Shown: positions 52,449 through 61,500, counted from the stretch's first letter. The stretch is 64,000 bases of DNA from Oscillospiraceae bacterium (GCA_015065385.1 SVQK01000084.1:17530-81529); one strand, 5' to 3'. The notes: generated by a model not told the origin, from the sequence alone. Made by a program: numbers and translations.

Positions 52449-55400
52449 TCACCCCGCGAAGCCCAACGCGTTCGGGTCCTCCGGATCGAAGGGGTAAAAG
52501 ACCGTTTCGAGTCCGTTGTAGACTTTGTATATCGCGCCGGAGCGCTTGTCCACGGCAAAGGGGAAGATGATCGGGAACCAGTAGTAGTCCTCGTCCTCCC
52601 ACGCGCCGACCTGCCGCCCGTCGGACAGCACCAGCCGCGTGGTGACCCAGCGGAGCCAGAGACTGTCCTCGACGCTGATGGCTCCCTCCGGCGTGGGATC
52701 GGCGTACAGAGGCTCGAAGGGGCCGTAGATGTTCTCATAAGCCCGGACAAGCGCATCGTGAAGCATGCGCATCGCCCGCTCCGGCGCAATCGTCTCCCGG
52801 ATCCCCTCCGCCGTCTGAACCCGCAAGGCGACGGATCTCAGCCGGACCTGCCAGTAGGTGTAGTGATCCCGGTAGTTCCAGTACTGCATGTCCCCCGGAT
52901 AGGTCAGCACAAGATCATAGCTCTCCCCGCTCTCCGTCGTCAGCGTCGTGAGTTCCTCGTGGCGGGTCGGGTAGAAGCGGTCCACGGCGTGGCGGTACAG
53001 CGCGAGCGATCCGAGCAGGCCGATGCCGTTTTTCTCCTGCTCTAACCGGTCATAGAAGTCGATCCGCAGGGGGACCGGGCTGACCGGGGCGTCCGGATCC
53101 TCCGGGTTTTCCGGATCATCCGCCCACGCGCCGCCGGTCCGGACGATCACGTTGTCCTCCCATCCGGCGGGGAAGATCAGGCGGAACAGGGGCACCCCGT
53201 CGGGCGCGCTCCACGTCTGTTCGGCCGCGGTTTCCGGGTCCGGCCACGGATACCAGATCGGCCAGCCGCTGTTTTCGGATTCGTCCCACAGCGGTTTCTG
53301 CCAGAGGATCACGGCCGAGCCGCCCTCGCGCTCCCTCCACGTCTCCCGCCAGTCCGTGAGGGCGTCGAAATACCCGTCGAAGGGGATCTCCTGCCCGTTC
53401 ACGAAGGAGCGGTTCCGCTTGGCCTCGTCGTAGTAGGACGCCCCGCACCGCTCAGCGGAGAAGACGGTCTGCGCCGCGAGGGAGCCCGACACCGTCGTGA
53501 AGGCATGGCACTCGACCTTCTTCCAGAACTCGGAGCCGTCCATCGAAATGAGATAGGTCTGATCGTTGATCGTGAAGAAGTCCCCGTAGAAGCCGTCTGC
53601 CAGGTCCGGATCGTGCGCCCCGATCTGCGCGCACCAGAAGCCGGAGGGATCGGCGTTGAGCGAGGCCGGGATCCCCTCGAGGGTCGTGTGGAACGCCCGG
53701 ACGATGTCGTATTTGCGGCTGTATTCGTAGATGTCCACCGGATAACTGCTCTCCGTCGGCATCCGGTAGACCACCAGCTCGTTCCAGCCGTCCCCGTTCA
53801 GATCGATCCGCCGGGAGGCGTAAGCCGCGAGATAGGCCGTCATGTCCTCGAGCTCGTAGTGCTCCGCAAGGAAGGCGTCGTAGGCGGCGTCGATCTGCTC
53901 CCGCGCCCGGCGGAGGGATTCTTCGTACTGTGGTTCCAACGCTTTCTGCCGCTCGGCCTCCTGCCGTTCGTACATCTCCTCCAGTTCCTCCGCGGTCATC
54001 TTCGGGGCTTCGGCGGACTGAGACGGGGCGGCTTCGGCTTCGGCTGTGGGAGCGGGTTCCAACGGCGCGAAGCGGATGGAGCATTCGCCGACGTACTCCG
54101 TCTTGCCGAAGAAGGAGGTTTTCCGCTCGGGGAGGGTGATATTCGCCGAGAGGTTGCGCATGTCGGGGAGGGAAAAACTCAGCACGCTCAGCAAGCCGTG
54201 TTCATTGAAGAGGATGGTGGGATCCCACGATTCGCTCTCCGCCGTCCAGCCGTCCGCCAGTCCCCAGCCGAGCAGCTTCATTCCGGCGTTCCGGTGCGTG
54301 CGCTGAAAGACGGCGACGCCGGGCGTGTAGACAACATGATCCCGCTCGAAGGGAGCCAAGGACGCGCCGGCTGTGAACACCTCATAGACGATTTCCGAGT
54401 CCATATCCTCGGTATAGGTATGGAAGCAGTTGATCTCCCGTCCCACGCCCTTTGTGAGCGAGCGGGCCATGAAATCGGGATGCATGACGGAGATCCGTTC
54501 CCGGAACGTGCTTGCGGGGAATTCGTTCGTCAGACGGGCAAGCCAGACGACGGACTGCATGACGCCGAGTTCCGTCCGGCAGGAGGCGAGAAAGACGTCT
54601 CCCGAAGCCGTCGAGAAAAACAGCCATTCGCTTGTGCTTTCCGGGTTGGCATGCCGGTATGCGTCCGTGATTCGTACGATCTTCACGCCGGTCTGTTCCC
54701 GGATGAACTCCGTCAGCCCGTGTGTTTCTATGGGCTCTATGGGATTGTGTCTGTTCCAGTCGACGTCCGAGCTGTACCAATCCATGTCCGAATTGTCAAA
54801 GCGCGTCCAGACCGATCCGTCCCCCGCGATCTCGACAAGCATGTGGGAAAGGATCTCGTCCGTGCGCTCGTCCCCGTAAAATACCACCTCGTCCACCGAA
54901 TACCGCGCAAAAGGCAAACTCGTGTCCTTCGCCGTCAGATTTACCGCCAGCACGACGCCGGAGAGGACAAGCACCACCGCCGCGGCGACGCTCACCCAGA
55001 GCACGGGCTTTCGATATCGCATCACGTTCTTCACCCGGCCCGTCGTCTCCCCCTCTCCGAAGGCCAGCGCGGGGCCCGCGATCCGTCCCCGGGAGGCGAA
55101 CTTCACAAGGGTCCTCGCGTACGCGGCCCGGATGTCGTCGTCGGAAAGGCTGTCGGACGCGCCGCTCTGTCCGTCCGTTCGGCGTTCAGCCCGGTCCGTG
55201 ACCCGGTCCATCGCCCGGTTCAGCACCGCCTCGTCGCAGGACAGCTCCATATCCTTCCCGGACAGGGAAAACGCCAGCCAGACGAGGGGATTGAACCAGT
55301 GCACGGTCAGCGCGAGGAAGGACAGCAGCCGCAGCCACGGATCGCCCCGCCGGATGTGAACGCGCTCATGCGCCGCGACACAGGCCTGCTCCACCGGAGT

Positions 55401-56042
55401 CAGCCCCGTCGGAAGGTAGATCCTCGGGCGGATCAGCCCCACGACGAACGCGGAATCCACCCGGTCGGTCAGAAGGACGTCCTTCGCGCCGCACGAGACC
55501 GCCTCCGCCAGACGGGCTTTCAGCATCCGGTACGACGCCAGATTCCACCCGGCCATGACCGCCGCTCCGGCCAGCCAGACAAAGGGAGCCGCGGTCAGAA
55601 CGCGGTCCCAAAGACCGACGCGGTTATCTTCACCGGCCGACTCAGCCGACGCGGGCAGGGAGTTTCCGCCTTCGGCCACACCTTCGCCGGACGCCGACGG
55701 AGGATTGCCGTTCAGCGCGGAATCGGGCGCGTAGACCTCGGCGGACGACTCTCCCGCGCCGACTGACGGATTTGCAGATAGATCCGCGCTGTCCGGAGAT
55801 TCGGAGACGGCGGACAACTCCGCCCCGGCCCATGCGGATTCCGGCCCCATCGGAAGCTCCGGCAGAGACACCGACAGAGGGATCCCGAAGGGCGTGAGCA
55901 GGCGGAACAGGACGACGAGCCACAGTGCCCACGACCACCGCTTCGGCGCTTTTTTCAGGATCAGCCGCACGAGCAGAACGGCGAGGATCACCGCAGATCC
56001 CGTCGCACTCATGCGCAATACGGTCAGAAAGACCCCGGTCAC
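52449..56042 (-). CDS. BlaR1/MecR1-type M56 sensor peptidase with new sensor region
   Basis: A 1197-residue protein. N-terminal membrane segments, a Ser/Ala/Glu-rich linker (about 65-145), the BlaR1 stretch SAFVVGLIRPRIYLPTGL, the zinc motif HERVH, HWFNPLVWLAFSL, and a fourth membrane segment (VSVAAAVVLVLSGVVLAV). The following roughly 840 extracellular residues replace the penicillin-binding domain. Residues about 700-930 match the C-terminal module of the S-layer protein downstream, including a calcium-loop-like DLNGDGWNEL. Start is GTG with GGGGGTGAG. BlaI ends four bases upstream. It should sense an unknown surface signal and release BlaI repression. Confidence 0.85.
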   Translation of the reverse strand: MTGVFLTVLRMSATGSAVILAVLLVRLILKKAPKRWSWALWLVVLFRLLTPFGIPLSVSLPELPMGPESAWAGAELSAVSESPDSADLSANPSVGAGESSAEVYAPDSALNGNPPSASGEGVAEGGNSLPASAESAGEDNRVGLWDRVLTAAPFVWLAGAAVMAGWNLASYRMLKARLAEAVSCGAKDVLLTDRVDSAFVVGLIRPRIYLPTGLTPVEQACVAAHERVHIRRGDPWLRLLSFLALTVHWFNPLVWLAFSLSGKDMELSCDEAVLNRAMDRVTDRAERRTDGQSGASDSLSDDDIRAAYARTLVKFASRGRIAGPALAFGEGETTGRVKNVMRYRKPVLWVSVAAAVVLVLSGVVLAVNLTAKDTSLPFARYSVDEVVFYGDERTDEILSHMLVEIAGDGSVWTRFDNSDMDWYSSDVDWNRHNPIEPIETHGLTEFIREQTGVKIVRITDAYRHANPESTSEWLFFSTASGDVFLASCRTELGVMQSVVWLARLTNEFPASTFRERISVMHPDFMARSLTKGVGREINCFHTYTEDMDSEIVYEVFTAGASLAPFERDHVVYTPGVAVFQRTHRNAGMKLLGWGLADGWTAESESWDPTILFNEHGLLSVLSFSLPDMRNLSANITLPERKTSFFGKTEYVGECSIRFAPLEPAPTAEAEAAPSQSAEAPKMTAEELEEMYERQEAERQKALEPQYEESLRRAREQIDAAYDAFLAEHYELEDMTAYLAAYASRRIDLNGDGWNELVVYRMPTESSYPVDIYEYSRKYDIVRAFHTTLEGIPASLNADPSGFWCAQIGAHDPDLADGFYGDFFTINDQTYLISMDGSEFWKKVECHAFTTVSGSLAAQTVFSAERCGASYYDEAKRNRSFVNGQEIPFDGYFDALTDWRETWREREGGSAVILWQKPLWDESENSGWPIWYPWPDPETAAEQTWSAPDGVPLFRLIFPAGWEDNVIVRTGGAWADDPENPEDPDAPVSPVPLRIDFYDRLEQEKNGIGLLGSLALYRHAVDRFYPTRHEELTTLTTESGESYDLVLTYPGDMQYWNYRDHYTYWQVRLRSVALRVQTAEGIRETIAPERAMRMLHDALVRAYENIYGPFEPLYADPTPEGAISVEDSLWLRWVTTRLVLSDGRQVGAWEDEDYYWFPIIFPFAVDKRSGAIYKVYNGLETVFYPFDPEDPNALGFAG

Positions 56043-56046
56043 GGGC

Positions 56047-56412
56047 TCACCCCCTTTGCCTGTTCTCTTCGATGAACTTCAACAGCGCGTCCACCTCTTC
56101 GTCGTTCAGCTTCTTCCCGCGGGAAAAGGCCGTCAGGAACCGGGGCAAGGATCCGCCGAAGGTCTCGTTCACGAACTGTTCCGACCGCATCGCGCGGAAT
56201 TCGTCCCGGGTGACCAAAGCGCGGACCTCCCCTCCCTCGTTGCGGAACAGGCCCTTTTCACACAGGCGTCTCAAGACGGTGTAGGTGGTGGATTTTTTCC
56301 AGCCGATGGCGTCCTGCGCCAGCTTCACCAGTTCTCCCGAGGGCAGGGGCTCGTTCTCCCAGATCAGATCCGCGAATTTCGATTCGATTTCGCCAAGCGT
56401 GCATTCGTTCAT
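56047..56412 (-). CDS. BlaI/MecI-family transcriptional repressor
   Basis: A 121-residue winged-helix repressor: GWKKSTTYTVLRRLCEKG recognition region, then a C-terminal dimerisation part (LNDEEVDALLKFIEENRQ). It is related to the BlaI at 5256 but not a recent duplicate. Coupled to the BlaR1 gene (four-base gap). It probably binds the dyad AGTTTA-7 bases-TAAACT over its own promoter. GGAGGAA precedes the ATG. Confidence 0.9.
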   Translation of the reverse strand: MNECTLGEIESKFADLIWENEPLPSGELVKLAQDAIGWKKSTTYTVLRRLCEKGLFRNEGGEVRALVTRDEFRAMRSEQFVNETFGGSLPRFLTAFSRGKKLNDEEVDALLKFIEENRQRG

Positions 56413-56460
56413 GATGTTCCTCCGTTTTGATGGTTTACGAAAAGTAGACTTCCTGATCTT

Positions 56461-56489
56461 AGTTTATACCATGTAAACTGAATTGTCAA
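56461..56489 (-). promoter_or_regulatory. Promoter and operator of the second BlaI/BlaR1 operon
   Basis: TTGACA (56484-56489), 17 bases, TAAACT (56461-56466) on the minus strand. The 19-base near-palindrome AGTTTATACCATGTAAACT (56461-56479) covers the -10 and part of the spacer and contains a TGTAAAC half-site, as expected for BlaI-type operators. Confidence 0.7.
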
Positions 56490-56599
56490 GGGGGTACGCG
56501 AAAATCATTTTCGTTTTTTTTGAACGCGCGCGGACGGGAAGGGAGGCGGGGAAAGCGCGGAAACTTCCCTTTTGTACATGAAATCTGCGCATCGGGGAA

Positions 56600-56628
56600 T
56601 GGAAAAAGCGGCGGTTTTGTGCTATAAT
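56600..56628 (+). promoter_or_regulatory. Promoter of the second Gfo/Idh/MocA gene
   Basis: TGGAAA, 17 bases, TATAAT with a TGn extension (TGCTATAAT). Confidence 0.65.
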
Positions 56629-56671
56629 GGAGTTCAGAAACCATTCTCTTTCTCTGAAAGGAAGAAACGCC

Positions 56672-57802
56672 ATGAAAAAACTCAACGTAGCTCTCGTGGG
56701 GCTCGGGTTCGGCGGCGCGTTCGCTCCGATCTACAAGGAGCACCCGAACGTCGGGGAAGTCACCCTGTGCGATCCGAATCCGGACAGGCTGAAACGGACA
56801 AACGACTACATCGGCGGAGGCGTGCGGTGCGTGGACAACTACGAAGACGTCCTCGCGGATCCCTCGATCGACGCGGTCCACCTCGTCACCCCGATCCCGC
56901 TCCACGCCGATCACACCGTCGCCGCGCTCGAAGCCGGAAAGCACTGCGCCTGCACCGTTCCGATGGCCACCTCGCTGGACGACATCCGCCGGATCGTCAA
57001 GGCGAAGCGGAAGTCCGGCAAGAACTACATGATGATGGAGACGACGCTCTACACCTATCAGTTTTTCTATGCCAAGAAGATGAAGGAGAACGGGGAATTC
57101 GGAAAGATCCAGTTCTTCCGCGGCTCCCACTATCAGGACATGGCGAACTGGCCGGAATACTGGATGGGCCTGCCTCCGTTCTGGTACGGCACGCACGCCA
57201 TCGGGCCCATGGTCGCGCTGTCCGGCTCCCGGATCTGCCGGGTGAACTGCTTCGGCTCCGGGACGATGGCCGAATGGCTGGTGCAGAAGTACGGCAACCC
57301 CTACCCGGTGGAATCCGCGCTGTTCGAGTTCGAGAACGGCATGAAGGGCGAGGCGACCCGCTCCCTGTTCGAGTGCGCCCGCGTCTATCAGGAGGGCATG
57401 TTCGTCTACGGCTCGGACAAGTGCTTCGAATGGGGATTTGCCGACGAGGACAGCCCGATCATCTCCACGCTGGATCCCGGCGGAAACGGGCGTGCCCGCT
57501 GGACGTCCTGCGAGACGGTTCCGATGCCGAACTACTACGACGATCTGCCCGAAGAGCTCTGGCACTTCACCGTGGGCGGCAACTACGATCCGCTCAACCC
57601 GCAGGAATCGCTGAAAAAAGGCGCCGGAGCGGGCCACCACGGATCCCACGCGCACCTTGTCCACGAGTTCGTCACAAGCTGCCTCGAGGAGCGCAAGCCG
57701 TGGATCGACGAACACCTCGGCGGCAACATCACCGCGGCGGGCATCTGCGCGCACGAATCCGCGATGAAGAACGGCGAACCGGTGATCGTACCGAAGTTTT
57801 AA
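56672..57802 (+). CDS. Gfo/Idh/MocA-family oxidoreductase
   Basis: A 376-residue protein with Rossmann start VALVGLGFGGAF, then CDPNPDRL and the Gfo/Idh/MocA C-terminal domain. The usual E-K-P reads C-T-V-P-M-A, so the catalytic lysine is again absent. The Y-Q.MANWPEYWMGLPPFWYGTHAIGP segment may be the substrate site and holds the conserved histidine. Probably acts on a sugar or sugar acid. GAAAGGAAG precedes the ATG at 56672. Followed by a terminator; the convergent AraC gene may regulate nearby sugar genes. Confidence 0.82.
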   Translation: MKKLNVALVGLGFGGAFAPIYKEHPNVGEVTLCDPNPDRLKRTNDYIGGGVRCVDNYEDVLADPSIDAVHLVTPIPLHADHTVAALEAGKHCACTVPMATSLDDIRRIVKAKRKSGKNYMMMETTLYTYQFFYAKKMKENGEFGKIQFFRGSHYQDMANWPEYWMGLPPFWYGTHAIGPMVALSGSRICRVNCFGSGTMAEWLVQKYGNPYPVESALFEFENGMKGEATRSLFECARVYQEGMFVYGSDKCFEWGFADEDSPIISTLDPGGNGRARWTSCETVPMPNYYDDLPEELWHFTVGGNYDPLNPQESLKKGAGAGHHGSHAHLVHEFVTSCLEERKPWIDEHLGGNITAAGICAHESAMKNGEPVIVPKF

Positions 57803-57823
57803 GTTCTGATTCATCACAACGTG

Positions 57824-57860
57824 AAAACAGCGGGGCTGACAAAAACCTCGCTGTTTTTTT
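57824..57860. terminator. Bidirectional terminator
   Basis: AAAACAGCGGGG and CCTCGCTGTTTT arms (one bulge) followed by seven T, between convergent genes. Confidence 0.75.
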
Positions 57861-57901
57861 GAATGTTCGATTGTTTGATCGGCTGGTCTGCTGTCGTGCG
57901 G

Positions 57902-58729
57902 TCACGTTTTGCGGATATTGCGCCGGTATTCGCTCGGGGAAATGCCGAAAACACGCTTGAAAGCCTTGCTGAGGTGGAATTCGTCGCAGAATCCGAGTTC
58001 GGAGGCGAGCGCGCCCAGCTTGACGTCCGGCCTGTCCCTGAGGGAGGTGCAGACCCGCAACAGCTTGCTGTCCATCTGATACTGGCAGAACGTCTTGCCG
58101 AACCGCCGCACGAACGCGGAGCGGAGCGTCTTGACCGACACATAGCTGGCCTGCGCCGCCTCGTTTTCCGTCAGAAAGCGGCCCGGCGCGTCCTTCATCA
58201 TCCGGAGGCAGTTTTCGATCAGCCTCTGGTTCCGGGCCCCGCTCTGGACGGAGATCTGGGAGAGGAAATAGAGCAGGGTGTCGAGCAGCGCGGACGCCTC
58301 CTCTTCCCTTCCCGGCCTGCGGGAGAGCACGAGCAGGGTGAGTTCCTCGAACAGCCGCGGGATGATCTCGTTGCCCTGACAGCGGGTGACGGTTCCGAGA
58401 GGAAGGCGCGGGATCCCGTCGTCCGGCAGCTCGCGCGCAGACGGAATATCCGCCTCGGACGGGTAAAAATGGATGTAATAGGTGCTCGTTCCGGGCGGGC
58501 ACATCCGGAATCCCTCGTAGTCCGCATACGCCGGGAGAAGGAAAACGTCGCCCGGGAGAAAGGAGCAGGGCGTCCCTTCGAGCAGAACGTCCCACTCGCC
58601 CTGACACATGTACACCAGATCGAAAAACGGCGGACGGGCGCGCTTTGGATGAAGGCACGGCTCCGGATACTCGGCGAAGGCTCCCTCGAACAGATCGCGC
58701 GGCTTTCCGACGGAGAAATAGGACTGCAT
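57902..58729 (-). CDS. AraC-family transcriptional regulator
   Basis: A 275-residue protein. N-terminal cupin-like sensor (LLEGTPCSFLPGDVFLLPAYADYEGF), helical linker, and C-terminal double helix-turn-helix (ASYVSVKTLRSAFVRRFGKTFCQY and LGFCDEFHLSKAFKRVFGISPSEYR). Family members activate sugar-use genes in response to sugars. The target is unknown; the oxidoreductase and the small lipoprotein are neighbours. Confidence 0.88.
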   Translation of the reverse strand: MQSYFSVGKPRDLFEGAFAEYPEPCLHPKRARPPFFDLVYMCQGEWDVLLEGTPCSFLPGDVFLLPAYADYEGFRMCPPGTSTYYIHFYPSEADIPSARELPDDGIPRLPLGTVTRCQGNEIIPRLFEELTLLVLSRRPGREEEASALLDTLLYFLSQISVQSGARNQRLIENCLRMMKDAPGRFLTENEAAQASYVSVKTLRSAFVRRFGKTFCQYQMDSKLLRVCTSLRDRPDVKLGALASELGFCDEFHLSKAFKRVFGISPSEYRRNIRKT

Positions 58730-58764
58730 GCGGCCCCCCTGAATCAGAACTGCCTTGATACCCT

Positions 58765-58793
58765 ATTCTACCACGATTCCGGGGCGGATGCAA
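58765..58793 (-). promoter_or_regulatory. Promoter of the AraC gene
   Basis: TTGCAT, 17 bases, TAGAAT on the minus strand. It overlaps little with the downstream end of the small lipoprotein gene. Confidence 0.6.
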
Positions 58794-58799
58794 GCGGGA

Positions 58800-59117
58800 T
58801 CACCACTTGTTGTTCTCTTCGAAGCTGCTGATCGATTTTTCGATCCCTTTCGTGACCATCTTGTCCAGCTTCGCAAGCGTCGAGGCGATATTTCCGCCGT
58901 TCCGCAGCACGCTCGACACCTGATCGGGGAGTCCTCCCCAGTTGTAGACCTCGGCGGTCTCCGCGGCATCGAGCACGGCGTTCGGATCCGCGGCGGTCTG
59001 TTCCTGAGCGCTCTGCGGATCCTGCCCCTCTTCCTGTCCGGACTCCGAGCAGGAGGCAAACAGCGGCGTCAGAAGAAGCGCGGCGCAGAGAGCGAGCGAG
59101 ACGAATCTTGTTTTCAT
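58800..59117 (-). CDS. Miniature solute-binding lipoprotein (internal deletion)
   Basis: A 105-residue protein: a full lipoprotein signal (lipobox F-A-S-C), an acidic spacer as in the solute-binding lipoproteins (SESGQEEGQDPQ), then only the end of such a protein (VYNWGGLPDQVSSVLR, then IASTLAKLDKMVTKGIEKSI). The 350-400 residue ligand-binding body is missing, and the frame is kept. It could be a pseudogene that still makes a lipidated peptide. A minus-strand TATAAT lies at 59165-59170. Confidence 0.65.
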   Translation of the reverse strand: MKTRFVSLALCAALLLTPLFASCSESGQEEGQDPQSAQEQTAADPNAVLDAAETAEVYNWGGLPDQVSSVLRNGGNIASTLAKLDKMVTKGIEKSISSFEENNKW

Positions 59118-59301
59118 ATTCCGGAAACTCCTTTTTTCAGTCGGGATCATATTCCTTCACTGTAATTATACCTCACCCCGCCCGATCCGGGAATGAACAA
59201 AAGCGCAGAAAACATGTACAAAAAGGAAATCGGAAGGATGCGCGGAGGGATCGGCTCCCCGGCGGACCGGAACGCGGGATCCCCCGTTTTTCCCATCCCG
59301 C

Positions 59302-59330
59302 TTGACAAGAGGCGCGAACGGGGGTACAAT
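59302..59330 (+). promoter_or_regulatory. Promoter of the phosphoesterase gene
   Basis: Perfect TTGACA, 17 bases, TACAAT, 47 bases before the ATG. Confidence 0.8.
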
Positions 59331-59376
59331 ACAGGTACATGACAACTCTCTTTTCCATGGAAGGAGGACTCCATCG

Positions 59377-61500
59377 ATGAACCGTTTTCTGAGAAACGCC
59401 CTTCTGACCGCGCTTGTCCTGCCCATTGGGCTGCCTCTCGGGCTTGCCGCACCCTGCCCGACTGCCGCGGCCGAACCGTCCCAGAGCAGGATCCCCGCTC
59501 TCTCGACGGACAAAAGCGTCTACCTCGAGGGCGAGGACATCTGGGTCACCGCGTACGGCGAAGGAAAGGACTGGGTCGGGATCTACGCGAAGGGAGAGGT
59601 CCCCGGCGGCCCGCCCTCGATCTATTGGTACTATACGGCGTCGGACGCGAAGAGCGGGGAGGCCGTGAACATCCGGAAACAGCGGAGCAACAGCCGCCCC
59701 GAATACCAGTCCCTGCCCGGCGGCGCATACACCGTCTTTCTGCTTCTGGACGACGGCTACACCGTGTCGGAGTCCGTGGATATCCTGATCCTGCCCGAGG
59801 AGGGGAAGCGGCTCGTGCCGGAGTCGGCCTCGGTCTACGAGGGGGATTTCCCGGTCGTGACGGCGTTCGGCGCAGGGGAGGAATGGGTCGGTCTGTGGCC
59901 GTCCGGCGCGGATTTCAGAGAGGCGGAACCGCTCGCCTCCTTTACCGTGCTGCCCGGAAACAACGGGAAGAAGACCGCCCTGAAGCCGGGATCCGGATCG
60001 CTCTCCGCCGGGACCTACGCCGCCCTCCTCTTCCCGTCCTCCGGCACGTCGGATGATCCGATCTCCGAAGCGGAATTCTCCGTCACGGCCGCAAAAGCCC
60101 CGGACGCACCGAAAAACGGGACTTATTCGGCTCCGCGCTGCGCCGAGGGTCTGGCCGGCGGAACGGTGACGGTCGCGCTGTCGGACTCCCCGGAGGGAGC
60201 GGCGGCGGAAGAGGTCTATCTGTGGTGGGGAAAGGACGGGCAGCCCCTCGAAGGCATGACCCGTCTCGCGCGGGCCCACGCCGTCCGGAATCCGCTGACC
60301 CTCGATCTGCCCGAGTACCTGACGATCCCGGAGGGCGCGGAGGAGATCCTCGTTCTCGCAAAGAACCGCTTCGGCGAATCGCCCGTTCTTTCCCTGCCCC
60401 TGCCCCCGGACGCCGTACCGTACCGTCAGGGAGAGGTGCTCTTCCGGTTTCAGGTGACGAGCGACTGGCACGTCACGGACGATCCGAACCACGACCACAA
60501 CCGCCACCTCGGCATGATGCTCGACGACATCGCAGAAATCTGCCCGGACAGCGCGGGGATCATGGTCGTCGGCGACGTGGCGGATCACGGGAGGAAGAGC
60601 GAATACGCGCAGGCCGAAAAGATCATCGGAAAGCGCGAAAACGTCCCGCCGATCCACTATGTCATCGGCAACCACGACGTGTCCTACGGGGACGGATTCA
60701 AGCGGCAGATGGAGATCTTCAACGCGTTCTCCGGCAACGACAGCCTCTTCTTCGACCGCTGGATCGGCGGATTCCACTTCCTCTTCATCGCCGCGGACGC
60801 CGTGAATTTCCCCCTGCCCATCCCGCGGTACGAGATGGACTGGATCGAGGAAAAGCTCGCCGAGGACGCCTCCCCGGAGAAGCCGATCTTCGTCTTCTGC
60901 CACGAATCCATCCTCGACACCGTGGCGGGGAGCACCGCGGAGGAGGGCTGGTGGGGCATATCGAACGGGAAGGATCTGGCCGCCCTGTTCTCGCGCTATC
61001 CGCAGACGATCTTCTTCAACGGCCACAGCCACTGGGAGCTCGCCTCGTACAACGAGATGTTCGCCGGGGACGGGAAGCGGGATTTCCGCGCGTTCAACAC
61101 CTCCTCGGTCGGCTATCTCTGGACGGGCTACAACGTCGTGCCGGGCGAATACCTCTACGGCTCCGAGGGCCTGTTCGTCGAGGTCGCCGAGCATACGGTG
61201 ACGGTGCGCGGGCGGGACTTCGTGACCGGCGAATGGACGGCCTCGGCGCAGTACGCGGTCCCCGGCAGCTGGAACGTCTCCGCCTCCTCCGAACCCGAAC
61301 CCCAGTCCGAAACCCAGTCAGAACCCGAACAGGGATCCGAACCCGCGCCCGAGGCCTCCGCGGAAGGGGAACAGCCGCGGCAGGAGGCACGGGCGGAGAG
61401 GACGGGATGCGCGTCCGCCCTGCATGTCTCCGCCGCTCTTCCGCTCGCAGGGGCCGCCGTTCTCTCCCTGCGCAGAAGAAAAAAGTCCGACCCCGCCTGA
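59377..61500 (+). CDS. Secreted calcineurin-like metallophosphoesterase
   Basis: A 707-residue exported protein: signal peptide (1-33), two Ig-like repeats (about 40-135 with GEGKDWVGIYAKGEVPG and IYWYY; a weaker one 140-235), a linker domain, and a metallophosphoesterase domain (about 350-600) with SDWHV, GDVADHG, GNHD, CHES and GHSHWE metal ligands. A Pro/Glu/Ser linker follows, then a C-terminal anchor: TGCASA, a hydrophobic stretch and RRRKK. AAGGAGG precedes the ATG at 59377. The next gene has the same repeat and a similar tail. Confidence 0.87.
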   Translation: MNRFLRNALLTALVLPIGLPLGLAAPCPTAAAEPSQSRIPALSTDKSVYLEGEDIWVTAYGEGKDWVGIYAKGEVPGGPPSIYWYYTASDAKSGEAVNIRKQRSNSRPEYQSLPGGAYTVFLLLDDGYTVSESVDILILPEEGKRLVPESASVYEGDFPVVTAFGAGEEWVGLWPSGADFREAEPLASFTVLPGNNGKKTALKPGSGSLSAGTYAALLFPSSGTSDDPISEAEFSVTAAKAPDAPKNGTYSAPRCAEGLAGGTVTVALSDSPEGAAAEEVYLWWGKDGQPLEGMTRLARAHAVRNPLTLDLPEYLTIPEGAEEILVLAKNRFGESPVLSLPLPPDAVPYRQGEVLFRFQVTSDWHVTDDPNHDHNRHLGMMLDDIAEICPDSAGIMVVGDVADHGRKSEYAQAEKIIGKRENVPPIHYVIGNHDVSYGDGFKRQMEIFNAFSGNDSLFFDRWIGGFHFLFIAADAVNFPLPIPRYEMDWIEEKLAEDASPEKPIFVFCHESILDTVAGSTAEEGWWGISNGKDLAALFSRYPQTIFFNGHSHWELASYNEMFAGDGKRDFRAFNTSSVGYLWTGYNVVPGEYLYGSEGLFVEVAEHTVTVRGRDFVTGEWTASAQYAVPGSWNVSASSEPEPQSETQSEPEQGSEPAPEASAEGEQPRQEARAERTGCASALHVSAALPLAGAAVLSLRRRKKSDPA

